A stretch of DNA of 64,000 nucleotides from Mesorhabditis belari (taxonomy: Eukaryota > Nematoda > Chromadorea > Rhabditida > Rhabditidae), in the NCBI GenBank assembly GCA_958450365.1, contig CAUEEP010000924.1:806001-870000 (forward strand), given 5' to 3'. The position numbers were made by a program, and so were the translations under genes. Positions 1 to 10,290 of the stretch are shown piece after piece. Positions within the stretch are counted from its first letter, which is position 1. The number at the start of each line of letters is the position of its first letter. Below the pieces are notes generated by a model. The model was not told where the DNA came from. It searched no databases and saw only the letters and a program-made list of their open reading frames with translations.

Positions 1-171
1 GAAAAGTCGAAAAATCAGAATATAATAAAAATTCAAAAATAACATCAGATCACAGGTTTTCTCTTGCAAATTTGATACTAGCAAACATATAAAGCATCTT
101 AGATCATCTTAGATCATCTTAGAAATCATCTTAGATCATATTGATATCATAGAAAATGGTTTCTTATACAA

Positions 172-372
172 TCAGTTCTCAGCCTTGATCGGCCGCCCAC
201 CATTCGCACTGGCCATGATGTTTTTCGTGACAATGAAGATACAGTACATGTGACAGATATTGACGATGATCATCGCCACTCGATATGGAGTGAAAGTGAA
301 CATTCGTCGAAAGTTTTCTCTGAAATGATGGCCGATCTTATGGTCAAAAGTTGGGATGCTCCTACTCATAAG
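172..372 (-). CDS. Possible terminal coding exon with one membrane segment
   Basis: An open frame on the minus strand follows a possible acceptor (TAG near 372). It encodes basic and aromatic residues, then a hydrophobic stretch (VAMIIVNICHMYCIFIV), and ends at a stop at 172. It could be the last exon of a membrane protein whose other exons lie to the right or were lost. No family is recognised and no second exon was found. Confidence 0.2.
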   Translation of the reverse strand, partial: LMSRSIPTFDHKIGHHFRENFRRMFTFTPYRVAMIIVNICHMYCIFIVTKNIMASANGGRPIKAEN

Positions 373-660
373 GAATGTAAATCAAGGCTAATGCCAGAAA
401 AAGCCAGACAAAGCCAGACCAGATTAAGCTAAATTCTAGACAGGTAAGGTCAGCGCCAGATCACGATTTGAATTCTTATCTTGTCCAGTCAAAGTTAGAG
501 ATAGGCCAACAACCAGAAGCCAGGCCATGGGTTTAAGTCTGACTTGCCCTACTGGGCTTACTGAGAAAGTGCTTCAACTAAGCACCAATTTGGGATATGG
601 TAAAAGATGGCTCGCCTAGCGGTGGGTTTTTTTTGGCTGGATGCTTTGAGGCGGAGGGAC

Positions 661-826
661 GGCGCAGCCAGGAGCCGCAGCCAGGAGCCGCAGCCGGGAG
701 CCGCAGCCGGGAGCCGCAGCCGGGAGCCGCAGCCGGGCCGCAGCCGGGAGCCGCAGCCGGGAGCCGCAGCCAGGAGCCGCAGCCGGGAGCCGCAGCCAGG
801 AGCCGCAGCCAGGAGCCGCAGCGCTT
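661..826. repeat. GC-rich minisatellite, GAGCCGCAGCCGG-type unit
   Basis: Imperfect tandem copies of a unit of about 12-13 bp, much richer in G and C than the flanks. All six frames stay open through it, so the long Arg/Gly/Ala ORFs here are artefacts of the repeat. Confidence 0.85.
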
Positions 827-828
827 TA

Positions 829-878
829 ACAAGCCACACGATACCCACACGATCCGGGTTCGATTTCCGGGTGTTTCA
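829..878 (+). other. tRNA-like T arm (B-box-like) beside the minisatellite
   Basis: A 5-bp stem (CCGGG with TCCGG, including one G-T pair) closes the loop TTCGATT at 854-870 and is followed by GTGTTTC. This looks like the 3' half of a tRNA. No matching 5' acceptor strand is visible nearby; CTCGCCTAGCGGTG at about 611 is A-box-like but lies on the far side of the minisatellite. It may be a tRNA-derived repeat or a tRNA remnant split by repeat growth. Confidence 0.35.
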
Positions 879-879
879 C

Positions 880-1935
880 TCAATTTTGTTTTTTAAGATT
901 TTTCTTGAAATGGCACAACTACAATGGATTCGAAGGTTTTCTAAAGAAGTTTTAGCTTTAACCATTCGGTCATCATCTGCGGAAGTTAAGCAACTTTGGG
1001 CAAGACTGGGCCACACCGTTTTTCCAAAAAGTGCCCAAACTTCTAAAGCATTTTTCTCAAAAACTGGATGCTATGGAGTAAAACGGAAAAACAGGTGTTC
1101 TTTAGAATGTCAAGATGGTGTTTCTGCGCTAGTTTCCATCTCCCAAATCGATGCTAAGTTGGAACAGTTCCCTAGTTAGTCTTGCCTTGCCTAACATTGA
1201 CTGGCCGGGTCTAGCACGGAAAAATTCTTTTGGAACAATCTTGGTGTTGGCGTATTTAAGGATTCAATCTTGGAATCATTGGATCTTGGAGTATTTAAGA
1301 CGGCTGGTCAATAGACAGATTGAATTATAGTTATTTGTTTGATTGTTCTAGTAAAATGCGACGAAATCGTCACTACTTTCAATTTTATTCGATTTTTAGA
1401 GAAGAAAGACAGGGAATTTCTACTAGGAGACAGGCTTTTCACCATAACAAACTATTGTTTCTCTCACCAAAATGTTTCCTTGACCGATTTTCATTTTAGC
1501 TGGATACTCTTTTTTCCTACATGTTTTTGCTAGAGTGCATTGGTCAGTCTCCCCTCACACTCAATGGTAAAGAAATGGAAAGGAATGGAAAAGAATGGCA
1601 AGATTGACGCCACAGGTCAACAGTTGGTCTCTTCATTTCATCGATTTCCCAATCGCCTTTCAAAGCAGCGATTACGACAGAAAAAGAGAGTAAATCAAAG
1701 AATCAAAGTAAATCTAATCAAAATGATTTCTGCTGAAGTTTAGTCGACTTAAATCGATTTGATCGGCTTGTTTGATCGGCTTAAAGATTTTGGAGTAAGC
1801 TAGTAAGTAAGCTAGTAAGTAAGCTTTGATTTAGTGGTTATGGACTATTTGTAGTAGTGAAATTTGTAGAAAAATATGGCAAAATGGCTTGAATTGGAAA
1901 CCTTAGAACTAGGGGCCTTTAAATAGCAGCTACTA
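880..1935. other. Intergenic, no recognisable gene
   Basis: The plus-strand ORF running on from the minisatellite to 1179 has no recognised motif. The rest is AT-rich with a short direct repeat (AGTAAGCTAGTAAGTAAGCT near 1797). Confidence 0.4.
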
Positions 1936-3145
1936 GGTTGGTGCAAATGAAATTTCGTTTTTTTACAAACATTAAAGTCATCCAAAATTTTTTTAGATAA
2001 CAATTTATTTAAAACAATAAGCACCATTATTATCTATGACATCCCTTCTCAAAGAACGCTTGATTCTGTGATGCAAAGTAGTTGGTCACCCAATTTTCGA
2101 CTTCTTTTGCATTCTTAAACTGGCAATTCTCAAGGGAATATTGCATCGATCTGAAAAGGTGAAAATCGGAGGGTGCTAAGTCTGGACTATACGGCGCATG
2201 TGGTAAGACCTTCCATCCTAGCTTCTCTAGTTCCTTACAAGAGGTTTTTGCCGTGTGAGCTGGAGCATTATCACGGAGAAAGTTGATAGTTGAGGGATTT
2301 AGGCCTTTTTCACGCAAAATTTCGTCAACCTTCTTGAGTTGTTGAATAAAATAAGATGAATCGACTGTTTTTCCGGGCTCTAATAATTCAAAATGAACAA
2401 GTCCATTGATATTCCACCAGCAAGACAACATCACTTTGCGCCCATGATAATCCGGCTTTGGAGTTGGAATTGGCGCTTGACCTTGCTCAGCCATTGCCTT
2501 TTTCGAGAAGTATTATCAAAGTGAATCCACTTCTCATCCATCGTCAAGATATTCTCAAAAAAATGGCTTCTTTTCGACTTATGGAGCAAGATATGGCTGA
2601 TCGAAACGCGTGCTCCCAGATTCTCAACACTCAATTGATGTGGAACCCATTGTCCATTACGATTTGTCTTTCCAATTATTTCCAAATGGCGTACAATTGT
2701 TGAATTGGAGATGTTTGGCAAGTTCTCGTGTTGTTTGCATTGGATCAGCTTCAATTAATTGTTCCAATTGTCGATGGCTGTGGCACGATGTCCATGCGAT
2801 TCGTCTTCAAGGGATTCATTACCATCTCGGAATTGGGCAAACCAGAGCTGGCATGATCTTTCGGTGATAACCTGTTCTCCAAAGGCGGAACAGAGATTAC
2901 GATGTGAATCAGCAGCGTTTTTGCCCATTTTGAAGTCATAGAGAAGACACGTGCGCGGAACATACTTTTGATCCACCATGATCTAAAGCAAAAATCAATT
3001 AAAAAGTGAAAGCTCTGACTTTGAAAAAATGCGAAAATAAAGTAAATATCCAAGAGTACAAATGCACAAAAGAACATCAAATAAGCTCTTCAGATTAAAA
3101 AAATAAGAACATTTTATATCGACCGAAATTTCTTTTGCACCAACC
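1936..3145 (-). mobile_element. Degenerate mariner-family transposon
   Basis: Terminal inverted repeats GGTTGGTGCAAATGAAATTT (left) and, on the other strand at the right end, GGTTGGTGCAAAAGAAATTT are flanked by TA dinucleotides (1934-1935 and 3146-3147). The 1210-bp length suits a mariner. Minus-strand frames hold a transposase broken across at least three frames: an N-terminal helix-turn-helix region from 2979, a middle part with WVPHQL and MDEKWI (2431-2754), and a C-terminal part with DNAPAH and YSPDLAPSDF (2030-2494). The last two aspartates are 34 residues apart, the DD34D spacing of mariners. The frameshifts mean the protein cannot be made. About 20 bp (CTAGGGGCCTTTAAATAGCA) occurs on both outer sides, a direct repeat longer than the TA duplication. 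Confidence 0.9.
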
Positions 3146-3454
3146 TAATACTAGGGGCCTTTAAATAGCAAGATAATACATAATTCAATGAAATATTCAA
3201 AATATTCAAAAAATCATTCGATAGCATATTTTTCTGTGCATTTTTTGAAGTATGAGCCATTGTGTATGGCTTTTTGGGTGGTGAGGAAATCTACAAAGTG
3301 TAAAGGGGAAATTATTCCCAAAAGTTTTGCCTTTTGCCTTTGGCCATATTTTTCGAAAAATTCTAGCCAAGTCTAGCATCTGGTCGATCCAATTTCTGTC
3401 AACTTCCTTTTCGAACAGGGGAAACACCCTATCAATAAGACCAAGATCAATAAC

Positions 3455-3525
3455 TGAGCCGGCCTAGCTATGTCCAATGCCGGCCTAGCTATGTTCAATG
3501 CCGGCCTAGCTATGTCCAATGGTTG
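3455..3525. repeat. Three copies of a 24-bp unit
   Basis: The unit GCCGGCCTAGCTATGTCCAA plus a few bases occurs three times in tandem. Confidence 0.8.
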
Positions 3526-3621
3526 AGATCCATTTTTGTCTTAGCTTCGTCACTATGTGCAAATGTTTGAGATCGATTTTTGCCATAAATTTGGCCGTAT
3601 TTTTCTATAAATTCTAGCCAA

Positions 3622-4232
3622 GTCTAGCCCTAGCTGGTCAACCCTAGCTGGTCAACCCTAGCTGGTCAGCCCTAGCTGGTCAACCCTAGCTGATCAACCC
3701 TAGCTGATCAACCCTAGCTGATCAACCCTAGCTGATCAACCCTAGCTGATCAACCCTAGCTGATCAACCCTAGCTGGTCAGCCTGGTCAACCCTAGCTGA
3801 TCAACCCTAGCTGATCAACCCTAGCTGATCAACCCTAGCTGATCAACCCTAGCTGATCAACCCTAGCTGATCAACCCTAGCTGATCAACCCTAGCTGATC
3901 AACCCTAGCTGATCAACCCTAGCTGGTCAGCCTGGTCAACCCTAGCTGATCAACCCTAGCTGGTCAGCCTGGTCAACCCTAGCTGATCAACCCTAGCTGG
4001 TCAGCCTGGTCAACCCTAGCTGGTCAACCTGGTCAACCCTAGCTGGTCAACCTGGTCAACCCTAGCTGATCAACCTGGTCAACCCTAGCTGGTCAACCTG
4101 GTCAACCCTAGCTGATCAACCCTAGCTGGTCAACCTGGTCCACCCTAGCTGGTCAACCTGGTCAACCCTAGCTGATCAACCCTAGCTGGTCAGCCTGGTC
4201 AACCCTAGCTGGTCAACCCTAGCTGGTCAATT
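3622..4232. repeat. Large 14-bp minisatellite, ACCCTAGCTGATCA unit
   Basis: About 40 copies of ACCCTAGCTG(A/G)TCA with a higher-order variant in which GCCTGGTCA or ACCTGGTCA is inserted. It lies just beyond the 3' end of the four-helix membrane protein gene. No CRISPR-like spacers are present. Confidence 0.95.
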
Positions 4233-4273
4233 AGATTCCCGTAAAAATCAATTAGATTCCTGTAAAAACCAAG

Positions 4274-7200
4274 TCATTTATTACTTCTTTCGGGAAAATC
4301 AAAAACCCACCGACGATCATGTTTCGGATTACATGGAAGACACGGCCAAAAGAATCGCAGCTTCGTGAATTTGATGATTCCCCAAGTGAGGGCCACCAGC
4401 TTGATCCACGAGGAGAAGAAAACCGGATTGGCTAAGGAGAGTCGAGGCTCGTTCGTGAACAGAATATTCAGCAAAGTTGGCATTGGTACCTGAAATTGTT
4501 ACTTCTTTTGGAAGGGACTCCTTCTTCTTTTGGACTTCTTTAATTTACAAGCGGAACTGATTTTTACGTTCAGTTAATCAAATTTTCATTCACCTAATTG
4601 ATTTTTGTTTACCAAAGAGTCTGATAAAAAGGAGTATGACCCCGCAAGTCTGATAAAAAGGAGTATGAACCCTGCAAGAAGGCATGTGACGCCAGATAAA
4701 ACGTTACAAAAAGTTGAGGTTGTTTGATGGGTTTAAGGAAAAAGTTTTGACAAAAATCTTGGCTTTTGAGTTACTTTTGAGTTAAAAGTTGGTGAGAATT
4801 GACAAGATTTGTTGGGAAATAAATGAAATGACAAGATGTATTTGAAATTTTTGGTGTTAGAGCTAATGATCTTAGACTTGCTTTCCATCTACCGTAATGA
4901 CGGTGCGAAGCGTTGCGTAGTTTAGCTTTGAACAAGTTTTTCTCGACACTGGTTTATGCTACAATATGCGTTTAGATATCAAAAAATAGCCCTGAATTTC
5001 AGCTATTTTTTGATACCTAAGCGTGCTTTGTAGCATAAACCAGTGTCGAGAAAAACTCGTTCAAAGCTAGAATACGCAACGCTCTGCACCGTCATTACGG
5101 GGGTGGGGTCCAATTACAGTATTTACGGTATGTAATCATTAGAATTCAAGGATTACGGTATTACCTTTTATCAAAATTAGATATCTTTCACTGTTGTTTA
5201 ATAAGAAAACTAAAGGTTACAGTCTTAAGTTACATCTGATAAAGTAATTTACCGAAATTTGAACGATTTTGAACTTTGAAACAAAAGAAATAACAAAAAG
5301 AGACTTTACGGAGGTGTACCAGATTTACAATCTATTATTTGCTTCAGATTTTATCACATTTTGGCTCAGTTTTTATCAGAATTTAGCTCTTTAATCGTTT
5401 TTTGAACCTTTTTTAACTCTCCCTCGTTTCTCTCTGATCTATTTTTAATTCACAGTTATGAAATGTGCTGGATGGAATGAAATGAGCGAAAAAGACGGGC
5501 ATTTTCACAGTTTACACTCATTCGTTGCAGAGAGAGAGAGAGAGAGAGAGTCTGAGACGGAAAAAAAACAGCGGACATCGATGGGACATTGGGGGAGAAA
5601 TCGACCGAGGAACGGGCTTGTCTCTTTGTCAATATCCGCCCCGAAATCACCAATCCACGGGACTTTATGGGAACTCGTTCCAGCTCGGTCACTCGAGTAC
5701 AGAGAAAAGAAAAGACTTAAAAAGTTGTGGAGGGGAAAGTTTTCGTGCCGGCTTGGTTGCTCATCAAAATCACATGGAAACTTGTTGTTGGGGAGGGAGC
5801 GGTACGAAGTTTACGGAATACATTTACACGAATCATATGGTACAAACAATCCACAAACAAAACGCCTAGAGTTCAACCTTAAATGTAGCAAAAAAGAACT
5901 AATAATCGGAATTGCGCCGTTGACCTCCCGACTAAGATACAGGGCTCTTAGCCAGTCGGCCATGGCCGGCTGATCGAAAGTCTAAACTTAGACTAAACGA
6001 AAGTCTTAGTAGAGGTTTCGGATCAGGTTTTAGTCAGATCAGATCGGATCAGATCAGATCGGACCAGATCTAAGACATTGGTCTATCGAATTGAATCGGA
6101 TCAGATCCGAGACACTGGTCTATCAAATCAGATCGGATTAGATCGAATCGGCTCGAATCGGATCTGGTCGGATCGCATCGGATTAAACACATTTTATGTT
6201 TCTTTATAACTGGTTGAATGTGAACGACTTTAATAATATCGGCTACTATGAAATAATGGTCTAAAGTTCAATTTTGTGTTGCAGAGAGCGATGCCAAGAT
6301 TATTAAAGACCTTGCTTTCTAGAAGCAATTTAACAAAACAAACAAATCGGAACAACAAAGAAATACTGTCTTGGATCGGATTGGATTTGATTCGAAAGTC
6401 GCGTTCTCGGATCGGATGGGATCGGATCAGCTCCGAATTGATTCGATCCGATCTGATCCGATCCGAAAGCCATGTCTAGCTCTTAGCCAGTCTAGCCATG
6501 TCTAGCCATGTCTAGCCATGTCTAGCCATGTCTAGCCATGTCTAGCCAGTCTAGCCAGTCTAGCCATGCCTAGCTCTTAGCCTGTCAGCTCTTAGCCATG
6601 TCAGCTCTTTTACTTAAAAGAAGGAAAAAGATGGGTAATTTCAAGCACTTTTGTTTCAAAATTTAGTAATACAGGTCTTGGCTTGTTTTTTGGGAGCAAG
6701 GACAAGATGATGGCCTGGTTTGATGGCTGCTTACAACGATGGACAGAAGATGAGCAAACTGACTCAATCTAGTCATGTAGATTTTGTTTAAAATGCATCC
6801 ATAAGGCTCTAACATTTAATATTTTGTTCCAACAATTCAGAACTAAAACTAAGCTCAGATTCTGATTGAATCGATTAGTTTATTAGGTCAGGTTTATCAA
6901 GTATCAAGTTTATCAAGTATCAAGTATCAAGTTTCTCAAATTTATCAAGCTTATCAGGTCAAGCCAATGTTTGAAAAGTCTCCATAACCTCATGATTTTA
7001 CTCACCTCTTCTAGTGTGAGCACAAGACTTTTCGCTAGTCTTGCTGTGAAGATATTTTCTTGTTCGTACTTCAGAGCTTGGCAGACATCAATTACCTAAA
7101 TATTTATCAGTATCGCTTTGATACTTATCACTATCGCTTTTACCCTTTTCATAGTTTACATTTACAAGTTTGCCTTGCATCATGTTGGATTTTTGCGCCC

Positions 7201-8344
7201 GGAAAAGTGAATTTTACTCTCTTTGTATGCTAGTTTACATTTTCGGCTATACATTCGCCACCAAAATGAGAGCCACCAAAATGAGAGCCACCAAAATGAG
7301 AGCCACCAAAATGAGAGCCACCAAAATGAGAGCCACCAAAATGAGAGCCACCAAAATGAGAGCCACCAAAACGCCACCAATTTTCCCCTCTCAATTTAAA
7401 TCAGAATAGTGTTTATCATAGTGCCATTCAAGTTTATCATAGTGCTCTATTCTAGTTATTCAATTGTAAATTTTGATAAGAATTTTGATAAGAATTTTTA
7501 AAACTAGAAATGTAAGAGTAAAACTCGGAAAGAAGTAATGTAAGGTTTTGAATCAAGAGCAAGAGGTTTTGAATCAAACAAGAATCAAGAGCAAGAGGTT
7601 TTGAATCAAGAGCAAGAGGTTTTGAATCAAACAAGAATCAAGAGCAAGAGGTTTTGAATTAAACAAGAATCAAGAGCAAGAGGTTTTGAATTAAACAAGC
7701 GCTCAACTCACCTCAAAAACATAAACCATCACTGAGACACCAGTGAAAAAGAAGTACCCGTAAGCAGCATAAATGGCTTTCCTTGATTGGAAATTCTCCA
7801 AGTATTCGCTGATTCTGAAAATGATAGTGAAATCTTGTGAAATCTTGAGACAAATGAGCTTTTACCTTGCTAAACAAGGAATAAAGATTATGGGTTTTAG
7901 TTGTTCTTTTCTCACCTTATACAGACTCTCAGAACTCACCTTATACAGACTAAGAAATCAGCTAACAAGTCGAGGGTGGCAACGAAAAGAGTGACGATCG
8001 AGATCACCCGCAGTGGTGGCGCCCATTCGAGGCCTTCTCTGGAAGGTTTACTTTTCATAAAAGTATCACACTGAGCTTCATTTGAAGTGATCAACCGAGC
8101 TTCTTTAAAGATCTCTTGTAAAGCCCTGCGATAACAAAATCTTGAGAAAAATGCCACTTACAAACGGCTAAATCTAAACAAATAAACTAGCTTGCATACA
8201 AAATCGAATTCTGATTTTGAATGCTGATTTTGAACGCTGATCTTGAATGCTGATTTTGATTTCGGAAAATTCATCGATCACTTGTCGATGAGTTCATTTA
8301 ACTCACGCTGGTTTATCATCATCGATGATTATCCGAATACCCAT
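4274..8344 (-). CDS. Small polytopic (about four-helix) membrane protein
   Basis: Five exons join in frame: 8344-8307, 8125-7940, 7814-7712, 7095-7006 and 4489-4274 (633 nt, 210 aa plus stop). Junction phases 2, 2, 0 and 0 all match, and every donor is GTGAGT. The start is the first ATG of the first exon; an upstream exon is possible because that frame opens before it. Hydrophobic segments are LRVISIVTLFVATLDLLADF, AIYAAYGYFFFTGVSVMVYV, one around TLEEVPMPTLLNILF, and FFSSWIKLVALTWGIIKF, followed by a basic Cys-containing tail. The E-E-x-P motif before the third helix recalls small membrane proteins of the XK/TMEM type, but I do not recognise the family. The last intron (4490-7005) has filled with a palindromic MITE and GGATC arrays without breaking the frame. 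Confidence 0.65.
4890..5100. mobile_element. Long palindromic (foldback) MITE
   Basis: Two arms of about 100 bp, one starting TACCGTAATGACGGTGC and the other ending GCACCGTCATTACGG, are near-perfect inverted copies around ATCAAAAAATAGC / GCTATTTTTTGAT. It sits in the last intron of the membrane protein gene. A second, partly decayed copy is at 37085-37260. It has no coding capacity. Confidence 0.85.
5100..6000. other. Intronic DNA without recognised feature
   Basis: AT-rich sequence containing a short (GA)n run at about 5530-5550. The two overlapping plus-strand ORFs over 5458-5973 show no motif and are not bounded by splice sites. Confidence 0.4.
6030..6480. repeat. GGATC/GATCAGATC-rich arrays
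   Basis: Two clusters (about 6030-6190 and 6370-6470) of degenerate GATCGGATCAGATC words lie about 180 bp apart. The right one ends in GCCATGTCTAGC, resembling the CCATGTCTAC ends of related elements at 24.1 and 31.0 kb. This may be a decayed member of that family. Confidence 0.6.
6470..6605. repeat. 10-bp array, CCATGTCTAG unit
   Basis: Tandem CCATGTCTAG copies with variants (CCAGTCTAG, CTCTTAGCC). It directly follows the GGATC array and may have grown from its terminal CCATGTCTAG. Confidence 0.8.
7260..7378. repeat. 15-bp minisatellite, ACCAAAATGAGAGCC unit
   Basis: Eight near-identical copies inside the last intron of the membrane protein gene. Confidence 0.9.
7540..7702. repeat. GAATCAAGAGCAAGAGGTTTT-type tandem repeat
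   Basis: Five or six copies alternating with AATCAAACAA. The array abuts the donor of the third exon (7712) of the membrane protein gene. Confidence 0.85.
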
Positions 8345-8679
8345 CTTCCCAGTTTGTCTTTTAGCCTGATCTTTTGAATTAAAGTAATAGACTTTTCGAA
8401 TATTCTAACAGAAGAGTGAGAAATGAGTTTTGAAAAGCTGAAAGATCAATGAAAAGCTTTTAAGCTATTAGTCACGAAAAACAGCCACAAAAACAAGGAA
8501 AAAGGATCTAAAGGATCAAATTTCAAGTACTGAAGCTGATTTAAGAACTCTAGGATTTCACCATAGTGCTAAAACGGGGTGAGTGAGTCAACAAGATCAT
8601 AGAACCCATTGACAAGTCGAGTTTGAGGGATGGGGGAGGGAAGAGCTGTCCCGGGCCGCCCCCTCGGCTTTCCCCTGTC

Positions 8680-8775
8680 TCTTCCCTATCTTCTTCCCTA
8701 TCTTCCCTCTTCCCTATCTTCTTCCCTATCTTCTTCCCTATCTTCCCTATCCCTTCTTCCCTTCTTCCCGCCCCT
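8680..8775. repeat. Pyrimidine-rich TTCCCTATCTTC array
   Basis: Imperfect 12-bp and 9-bp units, all C/T-rich on the plus strand. The encoded Ser/Leu/Pro ORFs are artefacts. Confidence 0.8.
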
Positions 8776-9077
8776 CATTGTGGCCTCTTTTCTGCCTTAT
8801 GGATCATGGAATGATCGGGCAAAAACATTAAGACAATTGTTTCTCTTTTCTTTTTTTCAAATCTAATAGCGACCACACATCAACACGCTTGGAATTTCGC
8901 TTAAAGCGTTTGGAAGGAAAATAAATGTATTTTGCAATCAACCTGAAATCTCGACCGAAATCTAGACCGAAATTTGCTCAAAGTCTTTTGACATTAGTGC
9001 TTCTAGATAAAATTTGTTGAGGAAATTCAGATTGTAATGTAAATTCACTCAATTCCATCACGTTTCTTATACTCACC

Positions 9078-9412
9078 TTTGAAATTAGCCAGAGCTTTCC
9101 TCTATTTGGCAACAAATTAGCCAGAGCTTTCCTCTATTTGGCAACAAATTAGCCAGAGCTTTCCTCTATTTGGCAACAAATTAGCCAGAGCTTTCCTCTT
9201 TTGGCAACAAATTAGCCGAGCTTTCCTCTTTTGGCAACAAATAGCCAGAGCTTTCCTCTTTTGGCAACAAATTAGCCAGAGCTTTCCTCTATTTGGCAAC
9301 AAATTAGCCAGAGCTTTCCTCTATTTGGCAACAAATTAGCCAGAGCTTTCCTCTATTTGGCAACAAATTAGCCAGAGCTTTCCTCTATTTGGCAACAAAT
9401 TAGCCAGATCTT
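9078..9412. repeat. 32-bp minisatellite next to a coding exon
   Basis: About ten copies of a unit containing AGCCAGAGCTTTCCTCTATT and TGGCAACAAATT. On the minus strand the array begins exactly where the exon frame of 9702-9410 reaches its stop, and at its other side is followed by a donor-like AAAG|GTGAGT. The unit may come from an exon end. Confidence 0.9.
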
Positions 9413-9702
9413 TCCTCTAATAAAGGTTTTCTCAAGTCTAATTCAAGAAAATTGATCATTCTAACACCGATCCTTTCGAGATTTTCCCAATAAGCAGCCG
9501 ACGATCCATGAATGGCGATTTTTGTGCAAGACATCAGATTTCTGGTCAACAATTCATTTATATACTCTGTGCAACGAGCGTCTTCCACTTGACCTCGTCT
9601 TCCAGGAAATCTTACTCGAAATGCGCCGCTAACCTTTGGATAATTCATCTTTGACATTACTTTGACATTGAGTCTGGCAATTGGAACCTGGTTTCGATTG
9701 TT
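9403..9702 (-). CDS. Unassigned coding exon(s), hypothetical protein fragment
   Basis: A minus-strand frame opens after an acceptor (AAAAGTTTAG at about 9703) and runs about 97 codons to a stop inside the first minisatellite unit. The product is basic, with no hydrophobic segment; visible stretches include VSGAFRVRFPGRRGQVEDAR and LERIGVRMINFLELDLRK. Its amino-acid mix looks like real protein rather than repeat. Upstream exons were not found. Either this is the last exon of a gene whose 5' part lies in 9.7-10.2 kb, or a remnant. No family is recognised. Confidence 0.4.
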
Positions 9703-9894
9703 CTAAACTTTTAGATGAGTTCGAAACTTATTCGACTGAGGGAAAATAGGGGAATGGAAAGGCAATCATGAGACTACAGCTAAGACAAACATTTCTTTTT
9801 TCAGTTCATCGGTCAAGGTATCGGTGATTACAAGAAAACGATATCAACCGGAAAGTTCAAGGGCTTAAAAATGTTTCAATCTGGAAAGATTCTC

Positions 9895-10060
9895 TACAAA
9901 AGACGATGAATATTACTGGGATTCCAGCTGATCGAGATTACTGGGATTCCATCTGATCCATCTGATCGAGATACTCCGACAACTATTGTTCTCAAGTTGT
10001 CACAGTTATTTGTATAATCAAGTAAAGGTTTAGAAAAGATTTATTGTACTTCAGAGCGAG
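9895..10060 (+). pseudogene. Partial duplicate of CUB-gene exons 6-7
   Basis: The stretch with ACGATGAATATTACTGGGAT, CCGACAACTATTGTTCTC, the short intron and TTTATTGTACTTC is nearly identical to 13971-14090, the exon 6/intron 6/exon 7 boundary of the CUB gene. Here it lies upstream of the start codon, with an internal duplication of the TACTGGGATTCCA part. It is a tandem-duplication remnant. Confidence 0.75.
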
Positions 10061-10290
10061 GTTTTCAACATCAACATTCAACAACAACAAACTCCAACAA
10101 AACTGTTACAATTTATCGGGAATGCAAAGAGCAGAAACTTGAGCGAAGATCAGAAGTTATGACGTTTTTTAATTCGTCCTTATCACTTCTAGAAAAATCA
10201 ACTGACAACGGAAAAGGGTGAAACGCCTAAAATAGTGTTTCAATTTCGTTTTCAAACGTGTTTCAATTTCGATTTTCTCTAAAGTTCATA

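Noticed and set aside
607..1179. 190-residue plus-strand protein
   Set aside because: More than a third is minisatellite and the rest has no motif, codon bias or splice support.
3622..4232. CRISPR array
   Set aside because: Repeats are directly adjacent with no unique spacers, and the genome is eukaryotic; the same holds for every other array here.
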